Assembly (NCBI GenBank): GCA_022316685.1
Contig: JAKJHU010000066.1
Coordinates: forward strand, 868,001 to 932,000
DNA from: Progne subis subis
Lineage: Eukaryota > Chordata > Aves > Passeriformes > Hirundinidae
Reading direction: 5' to 3'
Length of the DNA: 64,000 nucleotides
Shown: one piece after another, positions 51,992 to 64,000 of the stretch
Position numbering within the stretch: the stretch's first letter is position 1
How the letters are laid out: each line of letters begins with the position of its first letter
Program-made: the position numbers and the translations under genes
The notes under the pieces: model-generated
What the model was told of the DNA's origin: nothing
The model's input: the letters and a program-made list of their open reading frames with translations, nothing else
Databases searched by the model: none

Positions 51992-54619
51992 CGTTTGCGC
52001 CATCTGTCGTTTTCCAAAACCTGTAAGTTTATTTTCTCCTTTCTGACCTGGGTATTTTTCTTATGCACCTTTTCCTTGCATTAAGAGAACCTTAATTGCA
52101 TTTCAGTTCTTGGAACTTAAACTCTTCTAGTGGTGTGATAACTAGTGATGGTGTAGTTTGTTGCTCTTTCAGACTTTTCAGCCAGTCAGAGGTGGGACAT
52201 CTTGCCTAAATTTGTTGTCTCCCATATCTCTTTTGTAGCTGCAGACAGGACTCTTTATGTAATCCATTTAACTTCTAGTGAAAAATTTCATTGTGTTAGG
52301 TTTAATAGAGCTGTATTTCCTTCCCTCATACTTGTGTTTGTGAGGATGGGGATTCTGGATCATGTTACTCTAGGCTTTGAGAGTAGACTGTTTTTATTGA
52401 CTTGAGAGGATTGCTTTGAGGGCCAAGATGTCGATGTTTATTCTTCTATTCTGAATTGTAAGTAGATTCGCGATGCTGAACACCTTGTATTACTCTCTGC
52501 TTTCCTCAAAAGTAAATACATGGATGATTTTTCTTAAATGTTACTTCTGTATTTCAAGACTATTTCTTAAGTCTCTGAGCTGAGGGTATCATGAACCCTG
52601 TCCCATTCTTTCAAAGTCCAAGATTATTGTTAAAAAAAGGTAGAAACTTAAGTACAATAAAAATTGAATTAACTGCAAGTGAGTCAATGTACATCAAATA
52701 CTGAAAAATTAAGAGAAATAGTTCCCTCTAAAAACATATTATCTGTAATATAACTGGTAATAGGTAATAACTGAGAAGGAGTGCTAAGCCTATGTGTGTC
52801 ACTACAGAAATTGGCTGCCAAGAGTCCATTGGCATAGGGATGTTTATCTTGTCTCTGTTTTCTCCGTCCTTCCTAATTTTCTGATGTGATTGTGGTTTGT
52901 CCTATCTGTTGGCTTATGCAGTTCACATCATTATTGTGCCTTTTCATCAGTACGTTCATATAAATGGGAGAAATTAAATAGCATAAAGTTCCTCTTCATG
53001 ATCCCATGCCATCTTCAGCCTTGTTTCCTATGGAAATGAGGCTCAGGTGAGCCAGTTGTTTCCATTTTTCCCTTTTTCCAACAACTTTTGGGGAAGTTGC
53101 TTGTGGGACAGTTGTGCCTGTCACAGAAGCTCTGCGCCGGCTGGGAGCTCTGCCCGTGCGTGCGGAGCTCTGTGCCGCATCATCCCGGGGGTAACTTGGA
53201 GGCAGCAGCCGCGCCTCCTCCTCCTGCCCTCGGGCGTTTGGTGTCCGCACAAAGGAGCTGGCAGAGCCATCGGAAAGGTTTGGGAGATAAGGAGGTGTAC
53301 ACGTAGCAGGTAGTGAGAAGTATTGCAACATACCTGTTCTGGGATACCAAACAGAAACCTACTGTAAAGCGAGGTTTTTTGGGGTGTTTTTGGACTCCAG
53401 TGTTCACTGGGAAAAAGTGGGTATAACTGCCTTGTGTTCAAAACCATAATGTGCCCAATTATGCTTCATCCCATTTCTTTTTATCCCATTTTCCCTGGTT
53501 TACTTTTATACAAGCAAACATCAGATACATCTTTAAGACAGAATTCTGAGTTCCTAAATTTAGTAAGAGCTCAAGTACCATAATGATTGTGGTAAATGAC
53601 CATGTTGTTAAAAGTTACATATGTAGCTGAATATTTTGTTCAGAGTATTGGAACTGTGACATGCTGTTCCAGCATTTAAACATAGGCAACCCCTTCCCTC
53701 TTTGGTTATGTACTGATTTCATAATAATACTGTTTTCAGATCAGTGTTTTTGGAATTCAAGTAGTTCTGAGATCTTGATATCTGAAATTTTGTAGTTGTA
53801 GGCATGCATTAGGGAGCCAAATGTGCTACTGCTTGTTAAGCAATGCTGATTTGGTTTCCATAAATCAGTGTCAGAGACATTTCTCTGTTGGCGCTGCTGG
53901 CGGTTGCTGCCAGAGGCCAAGTCATGAATAGGTTCCCCATTGGTAAGTTGTCAGATATGAATACTGATACTGGAAATCTTTGCAGACCATTTTTTCTTCA
54001 GGAATCCCAGATGAGCACCTTAAATATTGTAATACAGAGTTTCATTGGGGTGGGTTAGACAGGATATAAATCTGTCTTTTTATTGTTTGGGAGATGGCAG
54101 AGTCAATGTGGAATGCTTATTAAGAAACATATCTTCTTTATTGTGAAGTCTTATTTATAAATATATTTCAAAATAATTAAAATTAATACCAGAAGCACTC
54201 TACATTAGGTTAGAATACAAGTGTCTCATTATCCACTCTGAGTAGATGCAGGGAATTGGTGGATACATCATCCAATGTAAAATGTTAGAAAGGCAAAAGT
54301 AGGGGTGGCCACTGGGAATGAAGCTGGTGTTACTAATAAAAACAAAAATTATGTCTCTTTGGAAAGTGTCACATGCAGTGGTGTCCTATCTGTCCCACCT
54401 ATACATGCATTTAACTTGAAGCATGTAAATAGGTGGAAATTATTTTTGGTTTTAAGAAATTAATTTAGCCTGAGGTAAAAGCCTAAGTGGTTCTAGTTGC
54501 CTCTTGTGGTCCTGCCTGGCCCACCTGACCCTGACATGGGTCAGCAGAATGCCCTTGCATTCTAGGCTGTAGTACCAGGAGTTAACGGTAAGGCTGAAGA
54601 AGGTGAGTCTTTCCCCTCT

Positions 54620-55060
54620 GCTCAGTACTTACCACATCCAGGTGTGGGTTCTCTGTTCCCAAGAAGGCATTGACACACTGAAATAAGTCTGTTGGAAGAT
54701 CACCAAGAACACGGGGAGGACATGATATCTGAAGAGAAACAGAAGAACTGGGTTCTTGATCTGTTAGAAGAGAGGGAGAAATCTCATTACTGTCTTAAAA
54801 CAACCTTATGGGAGAGCATAGTGAAGATGAAGTTGGCTTCTCAAAGCTGTGCAGGGATAGGATGAAAGAAACCGCAGTGTGGGGCATGACAATTTCCAGG
54901 TTGGTATTACTTTTTCTTGTTGTGTCCAGAGGGGACCATTGCTTCTCTGTTCCTGGACATACTAAAGCCTTAGCCAAGCCTCTGATCTGCTTGGATATTC
55001 TTGGAGCAGAGGCTGAAGTAGGTGCTCGTCACAGTTTCCTCCTAATCAAAATTGTCCTGT
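54620..55060 (+). repeat. Possible old, diverged CR1 copy
   Basis: The order of loosely matching blocks (a CTGTTCCCAAGAAGG segment, a TTATGGGAGAG segment, ACAATTTCCAGGTTGG, a TTCCTGGACATACTAAAGCC segment and a final TCCTGTGATTTT) resembles CR1 with many substitutions. The match is weak and could be partly chance. Confidence 0.4.
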
Positions 55061-55379
55061 GATTTTACCCTTTTGTGTTCAGTATGTGTTATCTTTAGTG
55101 TCCTTAGCCAAATAAAACGAAAGCTTAGAGAGCTGGAAACCCCAAAGAGGCTAAAGCTCCTACAAAAATGTTGGTTGAGTAGAAGGAGAGAGAAATTGTA
55201 GCCTTTGATAAGTCTTGATAATTGCAGCCTTTCTGATATTATTTCCGTTTGCTCTGCTGGCAGGGAGGTTTGTGCATGCAGCTTAGTCAGCACTGCTCAC
55301 TCTTCAGCTGCTACTTGTGCTGGGTGCTGGAGATGCTGCGGAAACCTGGGGAGGGGTGAGGAAAGAAGAAGCAAATTGA

Positions 55380-55563
55380 TGCTTTTTCACAGTGAGGATA
55401 ATCAAGCATTGGAGCAGGTTGGCCAGAGGGGTTGTGCAGTTTCTTTCCCTGACACTTTTCAAGACTGGAACAGTCTTGTCTGAACTCATTACTGAGTTAG
55501 TGCTTTGAGCAGGAGGTTGAATTACTTGAGGTCCCATCCAACCTGCATTATCCTATGATCCTA
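55380..55563 (+). repeat. CR1 LINE 3' fragment
   Basis: In UPF2 intron 1: TTCACAGTGAGGATAATCAA, GGAGCAGGTTGGCCAGAGGG, GAGCAGGAGGTTGAATTACT, CCCATCCAACCTGCATTATC and CTATGATCCT. The 3' end lies about 410 bp before the first coding exon. Confidence 0.85.
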
Positions 55564-55994
55564 GGTAGTGGTAGAGGAAGGAAGAGTATTCTTAGGAGAT
55601 ATGTCAGGTGCAGATGCATGCTGATGTATCAATCGTGTTCTTATTTTTAAGTTGGGAGTACTTTGTTTTCATTAGTCTTGACTTATTTTTTTTTTTCAAG
55701 TGGACTTGTTTATGTTCAAGATCTTATATCCCTTAGGTTGTAGAAACGTCAAGATGCTTTTGTTTTACAATTCATGCTGAGGACAACTTTTCAGAGCAAC
55801 ATGCTTACAAAATTATTCGTTTTTACCTGTCAGGTCCATTCCTTAGTTCAAGAAAACGTAAACCTTTATTCTGATGAGTGACGCATTTGTGATTTAAGCG
55901 AAGATGGGTGGGCTGTAAAAAATGACTAAAATATCATCAGCAGTTTAAAAGTACTTGTTTTCCTGTGGTTCTGCAGGTTTGCCTGGGTAACACA

Positions 55995-58900
55995 ATGCCA
56001 GCTGAGCGCAAAAAGCCAGCAAATATGGAAGAAAAAGAACCTCAGTTAAATAATAAAGAAAAAGAATTTAGTGAAAGGCGACCAGTGAGCACCAGGGAGA
56101 AGCCAAAAGAAGATGTGAAGGTTGGCATGAAGAGAGAGACTTTAAAGGTTCCTGAAGATAAAAAGAAAAAAATGGAAGAGGATAAAAGAAAGAAGGAAGA
56201 CAAGGAGCGGAAGAAAAAAGAAGAGGATAAAGTAAAGGCAGAAGAGGAGCAAAAGAAGAAAGAAGAAGAAGAAAAAAAGAAACTCGAAGAAGAGGAAAAA
56301 AAGAAACAAGAGGAGGAAGAGAAAAAGAAACAAGAAGAAGAAGCTGCTCAACTGAAGTAAGTTATCTTTTAAATGTTTAATTGTGCCAAATCTGCAGTTC
56401 TTTTATCAGGATTGTGGTCAGAGTTACAAAGGATGAAGTGTTGGGGTTATTTTTAATAAGTTGCATGTAGTGTTACCAATTTTAAGTGCCTGTCTGATTA
56501 TGCTTTATGTCTTCTAAGAGGTCTTGAGTTTTCACTTGTAACCTCTGTTACTTTGGTCTCTGTTTTGGGGGTTTGATAATGTTCTGCATGCGATGATCAT
56601 GGAGAGTGCAATTCTGCTTGAGTAAATGTTGTGATTTAACCCCAGCTGGTATCAGCCCCACACAGCCACTCCTTCCCTCCCATAAACAGCATGGGGAAGG
56701 GAATCAAAAGAGTGAAAGTGAGAAATCTCATGGGCTGACATAAAGACAGTTCAATGGGTAAAGCAGAGGCTGTGCAAGCAAGCAAACCAAAACATGGAAT
56801 TCATTCCCCACTCACCCAGCAATCCCCAGGACAGCAGGGCTCTGTCAAATGTCACATTGACTTGGGAAGACAAATGCCCTCACTCCTATCATCCCTCCCC
56901 TTCCTTCTTCCCCAGATTTATGTGTTGACCATGATGTCATATGGACTGGGATATCCCTTGGTTCAGCTGGGGTCAGCTGTTCTGGCTGTGTTCCCTCCCA
57001 ACTCCTTGGTGGGATGGGCTGAGGAGCAGAAAAGGCCTTGAAGGTGTAAGCCCATCCCAGCAGTAGTGAGAACACCACTGTTATCAGCACTGATTCCAGC
57101 ACAAATCCAGAACAATAAAGAAGCACAGATGTGTTTAAGATGAAGTGTTGTCCAAAAATTTGGAATATAGACTCTTTAACAGGTCTATAGACCATATATA
57201 ATAGGAGCAAATCTGATGTGAGAAATGTAATTTCTTTTAATCAGTCACAGGCAACTGATACCTGGAAGGCAAACTCAGAATGTAACTTGGCAGTTTAATA
57301 TGTGATATTACCAAGACCACTTTTCATAGTATGTTACTCAGCAGTAGTACAGTGTTGAAGGTGGCATCTTTAGGCCAGTAAAGCTGAGATTCTGGCCATT
57401 CTGAGGTCTGAAATATTTCACTTTTAAGATTGAGGCAATGTCATAGCCAAATTCTAGCTGGGACAGATATATTTCACCTATTCCAAATTTTCTGTGTAAT
57501 TTCAGTAGTCTGGCAGTAAAAGATTTTCCTTAAATGTGTGATATAGTAACCTGTTGAAAAGCTGTTTCCTCTTCTGTCAGAACTTCATCTCCATCTAGTA
57601 AATGGAGTTTCATGTTTATATTTTCAAAGTCTGTTGGGATTAATATGTTCTGCCTAGAAATATCTAAGAAATTCTGTTTTGTATCAAGTAGTACTTGCCC
57701 TTTGCAACACAAAAATTAAACAGAGTTTCTGAAGCAGATGCTTTAGCTTTCTAGGATTAGCTTAGTAGATATTTTAGAAGAGAGTGAGGTGAAATTGTGT
57801 TTGAACTCCTGAAGGTTTTCCAGCTGTGACCTTTTTTTTCCTTTGAACCGATGCCCTGAGATTAAGGCTTCATAACAAAAATAACTAATTTTTATGTCTC
57901 ATAGGGAGAAAGAGGAAGCACATCAGCTCCATCAGGAGGCTTGGGAGCGCCATCAGGCAAGAAAAGAGCTCCGCAGCAAAAACCAGAACGCGCCAGAGAG
58001 TCGTCCGGAGGAAAACTTCTTCAGCAGGCTGGACTCCAGTCTGAAGAAGAACACTGCTTTTGTTAAGAAGCTAAAAACCATTACAGAGCAACAAAGGGAC
58101 TCCTTGTCCCATGACTTTAATAGCCTGAATTTAAGCAAATACATTGCAGAAGCAGTAGCTTCTATTGTGGAGGCCAAACTGAAAATATCAGACGTGAACT
58201 GCGCTGTGCACTTATGTTCCCTCTTTCACCAGCGATACGCTGATTTTGCTCCTTCATTACTTCAGGCTTGGAAAAAACATTTTGAAGCAAGGAAAGAAGA
58301 GAAGACTCCCAACATTACCAAGTTAAGAACTGATTTGCGTTTCATTGCAGAATTGACGATAGTTGGGATTTTCACTGACAAGGAAGGTTTGTCTTTAATC
58401 TATGAGCAGCTTAAAAACATTATTAACGCCGACCGGGAATCCCACACTCACGTTTCTGTGGTTATCAGCTTTTGTCGGCACTGTGGAGATGACATTGCTG
58501 GTTTGGTACCGAGGAAAGTAAAAACTGTTGCAGAGAAGTTTAACTTGAGTTTTCCTCCTAGTGAGATAATTAGCCCAGAGAAACAACAGCCCTTCCAGAA
58601 TTTGTTGAAGGAATACTTTACATCTTTGACCAAACACCTGAAAAGGGACCACAGGGAGCTACAAAATATTGAAAGACAAAACAGGTGACAATTGAATGTT
58701 GCTTTTTACTTAAGAATACAAATTGGTTTATTTATGGAATGCCTAGATTTGTTGCAGTATTTATGAGCAAAGTCTGTTCGCAGTGTGTAGAAGATAAGTG
58801 TGTTCTGCAGTGTTTCTAAAAAAAGTTCTAAATTTGTTCTGAGTACTTAAAAAGCAGAGACAAAACAGACACTTTGAATATCTTTTAGATGAAAGGGAGG

Positions 58901-61900
58901 TTGACCTTTAGCTGTAATTATCTTTACTCGATTTGGTGCTCTTTCATTATCAGCATGAGAGCAATTCTGCTTTCCCAGCTGGTACTGTCCTTTTCCAGTT
59001 GGCACAGTCTGATTTCTCCCTTTCCACCCACATGTATCTAACGAAGCATATGCCACAATTGCTTTGGCTTGTTTACTTTTTTTAGTGTACCAGGATGAAG
59101 AAAAAAATAGGTTAAGTTAAGAAGGTATCTGTTACACTCCAAGGTGGACAAATATATATTAAATAAATGTATTAAAACGTTGGAGGGCATAGACAATTTG
59201 ATGAAAGTCCTCCTAAGTATTTATATGTAGTACTAATATTGCAGGATATGCATATGCAGACCTTGAGATCAGAATAATTTTATTTCTTCCATGTTCACAT
59301 TGTTTAATAATTGTTGGCTTTAAAGCATCCTGAATTCTCATTATTGGAGCCAGCATAAATCCAAATGTTATTCTTAAAACAGTCATTCTTAATTTCTTCT
59401 GGAAGCATTTCAGTCAGATAGAAATGAACACATTACTGTGTATAGACACATATTTCAGCTAAAAGGCTGGACATCCATCCAGATCCAAATGTTTGCTTGG
59501 AATGCATTAAATTCTTATGTTTCCAAAGCAAGAATCCATTGTGCTGATGGGTTTTGTGCTGCAGTCCTGTCTGGTCTCAGCAAAGTGTTGAATTTCACAG
59601 GATCACAAATTGACTTTTGAAGTACTGTTATTTCTACAAATACCTTACTAGTTCAAAGTACATTACTGACTTAGGTGTAATTTTTTCAAATATGAACCTT
59701 TATACTTTCAGAATTATCATTGATTCTGAGCACATTGGTTCTGGCTGGCATTTCACTGAGTGGGTGTTACAAAGTCTGTATGATAGAAAACAGAGTGAAA
59801 AAAGTTTCTGAGAGGTATAAAACGTGTTAAGAAACCAAGAAGCAGAAAGAATGTAAATGATCTGGGAGAGAGAAATATAATATTTACTTGTACAACTAGA
59901 TACAAGTGACTGGACAGAGCCTGAGCAGCCTGGTCTGACCTCATCAGTGAGCCTGCTTTGAGTAGACAGACAAGGGCAGTTGAGGGATCTCTTTGAGCAC
60001 CTTGTCATCTGAGTTCTCCCTGTGAACTTGGGTGCAGAGCTTTGTTTGGGGGGAGGAATGTGAAGAGCTATCATTTATCACTTGATTAAGAGAACTCTGT
60101 TATTTCTCTCTCTCTGAACTTCAAGGTGTTTATTTTAACTCCTTAATAAAAGTTGAGGAATAAGTTTTGTTAAATAAGACATCATAAATCATTCCTACCA
60201 GATTTTAGCTGTTTACAACATTTGTAACAGATTCATGGCACTTGCTTGCTACAGAAGTGCAAGGCCTGAGGAAGGCAAGACAGAAATTTGCTGAGTAAGA
60301 AGTCTATGAGTACTATAGAGATCTTCCTAAATTGTGGATTCTGAGCCATTTTGCTGTAGTTTTTAATCATATTGTCATTCCACAATCAATGAAGTGAATA
60401 GGGAGTGAACTGTTCCCTTTTGTGCATCAACTGCATCACATGTTTAGGTTATGATGTTTTGTCAGGTAAATAACTCATCAATTTATCTCTCTCAGGAGAG
60501 TGACTGCAAAATAATTTAAGCTGTACAATTTCGTTGAATTAATTGAAAATTGTTATGCTAAATTAACAGTGCTTTAGTGCTGTGTTACCTGTGGAATCAT
60601 TTAGGTAAAATTAAAGCAGACTCAAGCTTTGCTGGTTAAGTGGATAGTTTGGAAAAGCACCTTGAGTTACACTTTGACTTTAATATAGACATAACATAGA
60701 ACCTGGTGGTCATTTGGTTACACGGCTGAGGGCACAACTAAATGTGTCAGGCTGTGTCATTGGAAGGAAACACCTTGATTCCCAAATTCTGGAGAGAGTT
60801 TTCAAAAATAAGTGTTAGCTATGGAAGAAATTTTGTCTAAATTAAGGATTTTTTAATGATGTGCTGAACTTGCCTTGGTGCTTTGAAGAGATGTAAAGTA
60901 AGACAAGTACTGTGTGCTGTACTTGTAATTGTATTCGGAGGCGAAATGTGCTTTTTAAAGTTTGCTTAATTTGCTTTAACTTCTTTGAATTTGTTAACAC
61001 TTGTCTTCTTGGAACTGCAATTGAGAACTGAAAGTCTTGTACTATTGTTACAGCACTTTGCTTTTCTTGGTTTTTAATAACAGTACAGAGCTTCAATGCT
61101 CATGTTTATAGAGCCGCTGTTTTAAAATATGTATGCAATGGACAGTGGTTTCAATTGAAAAGCCATGAATTGACACTTAATGTGTTTTCTGAATCCAAAC
61201 TGAATTACTGCACTTCCCAAATAGTCAGTGGTTATTTAATTAGTGAATTTTTCTTTGCTGCACTTTGCAGGAGCAGGCAATACATGTTAAATAAGTGTGT
61301 TTTGTCAGAGAAATAGAACTTTCCCAGCATTAATGCTTCTTGCTCTGTAGCCAGACACCTGTGTCCACTTCTGGTTCTGAGCAGGGATAAGAGATTTTGC
61401 TTGCTTGTGGATGTGTACAAAGAAGACTTTTGTATTACAATTAACCTGGAACAAGAAGACTGATATCCCTCAGCTTATATTGCTTTAACTATTTCGGAAT
61501 TCTTATGCCACAGAACTCTTGCATCTTTTGGCAAGACTGTGACTTTCTGCCTATTGCACAATAAAAGCCTAATGGTAATGGAATCCTACAGATGATAATG
61601 TGATGATATAACCTGCTTTGGGAATTGAGGCATTTACACCTTTTTTCAGACTTGTGATACTTTCATCTCAGTGCAGGGTGCCTGGTCAGTGGTTCCAGCA
61701 CTTGTAAGCAGTGGTTAGGTTCCTTCAAATGCAAGTTATTTTTGACAACAGATCTCAATTTCAAAAATTGTTATTTGAAACAAGTATGAATAGTTTTGTA
61801 GAAGAAAATAAAGAGCAGCTGAAGAAACAAATGTAACTGCTCATAATTTGGACTGACAGCCTTGAAATAACTTGGTTTGTTGGAAAGTTGCTGGGCGGCT

Positions 61901-63653
61901 TGTAAATTTTTTGACCCTCCTGGTGATAATAGCTCATGTAATCATTGAAACAATACAGAAATGGATTGTTACAGGTGCAAAGCAACTTTTATCTAGTTTG
62001 TTTATGAAGTTGAATATTTTATTTTACTATGTAAGTCTTTTTAGGACTGTCACAGCCTAATCATGGCAAAGAGGAAGTGTGGCTTTCTCTTTGGACGTGG
62101 AGGCTGGAGCTTCTGTGTCCGTACTGTCCTCAGTGGGATCGAAGTTGGAAATTCAGTGTGGTTCGGAAAAATAATAGTGTCACTTAGACGTTTGCTATTG
62201 TGGTCTAAAATTATTACAGGTTAGCTTTGCTCAGAGAAATTCCTAATGGTTCAGCATAGCTCAAATACATTTTAAGTAAAAAAGTGGTCTTACTGTAAGT
62301 TTGGTTTTTGTAGACGCATTCTCCACTCCAAAGGAGAGTTGAGTGAAGATCGACATAAGCAATATGAGGAATTTGCAATGTCATATCAGAAGCTGTTGGC
62401 AAATTCCCAGTCTCTGGCTGATCTTTTGGATGAGAACATGCCTGATCTCCCCCAAGAGAAACCAACTCCCGAGGGTAAGCTCCATTCTAAAGCAGGTCAG
62501 AAGAGCCCTGGACTTGGCTTGGATGTGGTGGAAAACATAACAAAACCCTCTTAGCAATGTGTTCTTTCTGCTGGTTTCATTTCATTCAGCCTTTTCCCCT
62601 GTAGGTATCAGTTAATGAATAATACTTCTTTTTTTTTAATTAAAGTAATTATGCCTAATACGTGACCATAACTATTGTATATTCCGTGTAGTTATGGAAA
62701 CATAAGTAATATCTCTTTAGGTTTGTTTCTGGGGAAAAAGTAATAAATGGAAAATTAAAAATGTTTTTAACCTGATCCCTTCCTTTAATATGCAGTTTTG
62801 TTGGAGTTGTAAAAGCTGATACCATTTAAAAATGTGTTTGTTTGAAGTCTATTTTGGGTGATGATGTTATGGGTGGGAACATATTGTTAAGCCAGATAAG
62901 TCATTGGGTGTGGCTGCCTGGCCTCCTGAGCAGAAATGCAGCTTTCAATGCCTTTAAATCTAAACTTTGAGGTTGGTTGAGATGTTGAAATCATGAGTAT
63001 CTTTTGCCTTAAATATCCTGAACTTTCAAAAGCTGTACTTCTTGAAAGCCTCTAAATATTAAATTGTTCTTTTTAAATGTCATTCTTAAAATTCAGTGGG
63101 GTGCAGTTCATCATACTCAGTGATTACTTTTAATGCTATTGTTATTAAAGTCTGTTATAACTTTCTAATACCATGTAATGTGCTGCTTAGTTTTTCTTGA
63201 TATGACTTCCTCTGATTCTGTTTTTTCAATCAAAATGAAATTTAGGATTTAAAGACAATTTCTTGATATGTCTAATACTAAGATTGGATTGTTAAAAACA
63301 CTTTCAAATATGTGTTGAAATATTTAGGTGAAAATAGAGGTAGTAATAATTAGTTTAACACTTTCCTAAAAGGACTCTTAATCTCTAAGGTCCCTTCCCA
63401 TAGAAGATTGTGAATTTGTGTAAATAACTTTCTTACTATTTCACTTTTTTTGCAGAACATGGACCTGGCATTGATATTTTCACACCGGGAAAGCCTGGAG
63501 AATATGACCTGGAGGGGGGTATCTGGGAAGATGAAGATGCCAGAAACTTCTATGAGAATCTCATTGACTTGAAGGCTTTTGTGCCAGCAATTTTGTTTAA
63601 AGATAATGAAAAATATTCCCAGAGCAAGGATTCCAGCAAAGATGAATCAAGAG
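55995..63653 (+). CDS. UPF2: UPF2, nonsense-mediated decay scaffold, 5' half (partial)
   Basis: The second exon runs 55977-56356 with the start ATG at 55995; further coding exons are 57905-58684, 62314-62474 and 63456-63653. The gene continues past the right edge. About 500 of an expected roughly 1270 residues are present. UPF2 bridges UPF1 and UPF3 in the cytoplasm and promotes decay of mRNAs with premature stops. Residues 1-121 are a highly charged Lys/Glu-rich segment, low in complexity and probably helical. From about residue 160 the sequence is nearly identical to vertebrate UPF2 through the first MIF4G domain (the 780-nt exon 57905-58684 and after), followed by the acidic linker in the last exon. 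All junctions are GT-AG and phases match. The ATG has A at -3. UPF1- and UPF3-binding regions lie outside the window. Confidence 0.96.
56627..57120 (-). mobile_element. Solo LTR of an avian endogenous retrovirus, antisense in UPF2 intron 2
   Basis: On the minus strand the element ends in GGTTAAATCACAACA at 56627 and carries, further inside, a degenerate TATA-like ACATAAAT motif and blocks typical of a widespread bird LTR family. No internal viral genes and no second LTR are visible, so it is a solo LTR left by recombination. Its 5' boundary is blurred (about 57115-57200) by divergence or truncation. It is opposite in orientation to UPF2 and lies wholly within the intron. Confidence 0.8.
59918..60005 (+). 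repeat. Possible decayed CR1 fragment
   Basis: GAGCCTGAGCAGCCTGGTCT, a GACCTCATCAGTGAGCCTGC segment and TTTGAGTAGACAGACAAGG resemble the CR1 3' region before the terminal repeat, which is missing. It lies in UPF2 intron 3. Confidence 0.5.
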
Positions 63654-64000
63654 GTAGGATGCTTAGATGACTCTTCTTCAACATATCTTGTCCAACAGAT
63701 AAACAAACTTGATGGAAGTAATGAGTCTCTAAGGAAATAGTTTGTGGTAATCAGGACAGTATCCCAGTTTGGATGAATTTTTAGAGAATAAACTAGGTGG
63801 GGTAGGGAATATCGGGTTATTAAGGAAGAAAAAAAATAAATACATTTTAATATTGTTAGAATTGTAAATTTCAAGTAATTGGAGGTTAACCAGTGTGAGT
63901 AGATACCAACTTTTCTGTGAGAAATGGGAAGAGTTTTCCCTTTTTTGCAGGTAAGTGTTTGGGGTTTTGTTGACTGTTATTTTCTTAATGAATTATTAAC

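Noticed and set aside
56142..56351. 69-aa Phe/Leu-rich minus-strand frame
   Set aside because: Antisense of the Lys/Glu-rich UPF2 coding segment; the hydrophobic look is only the complement of AAG/GAA codons.

Overview
The window is nuclear DNA of a bird. The evidence is intron-rich vertebrate genes, many CR1 LINE fragments in both orientations (several with the typical 3' tail ending in short ATTCTGTG-like repeats), one solo LTR of a kind common in birds, and CpG-island promoters. I cannot name the species.

Four protein-coding genes were built exon by exon from conserved protein sequence, GT-AG splice sites and phase continuity. NUDT5 (+, coding 1107-8079, 220 aa) is an ADP-sugar pyrophosphatase. 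SEC61A2 (-, coding 23593-10502, 476 aa) is the translocon pore subunit. DHTKD1 (-, coding 46031-27779, 921 aa) is the 2-oxoadipate dehydrogenase E1. UPF2 (+, coding from 55995, running off the right edge after about 500 residues) is the nonsense-mediated decay scaffold. Gene order and relative strands match, as remembered, the inverted order of human 10p14 (CDC123-NUDT5-SEC61A2-DHTKD1-UPF2), so this is a conserved syntenic block of housekeeping genes rather than a functional operon-like system.

Layout: 1-1079 is probably NUDT5 intron 1. NUDT5 and SEC61A2 are tail to tail, with about 1.3 kb between their poly(A) signals (a CR1 copy and a strong hairpin). SEC61A2 starts in a CpG island at about 23.36-24.0 kb. 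Then follow 3.4 kb of gene-free DNA with two CR1 copies, the DHTKD1 3' end, and DHTKD1 itself, which starts in a CpG island at about 45.6-46.16 kb. A gene-free stretch of about 4.5 kb carries three long CR1 copies. UPF2 begins in a CpG island at about 50.64-51.48 kb, with a long first intron.

I found no convincing new biological system. The observations most worth checking are a 9-nt microexon in the catalytic loop of NUDT5, a miRNA-like hairpin between NUDT5 and SEC61A2, a predicted 10-codon upstream ORF ending 4 nt before the UPF2 start codon, a mirror-image CR1 pair at the edges of the DHTKD1 and UPF2 promoter islands, and an open reading frame that extends DHTKD1 upstream into CR1 sequence.
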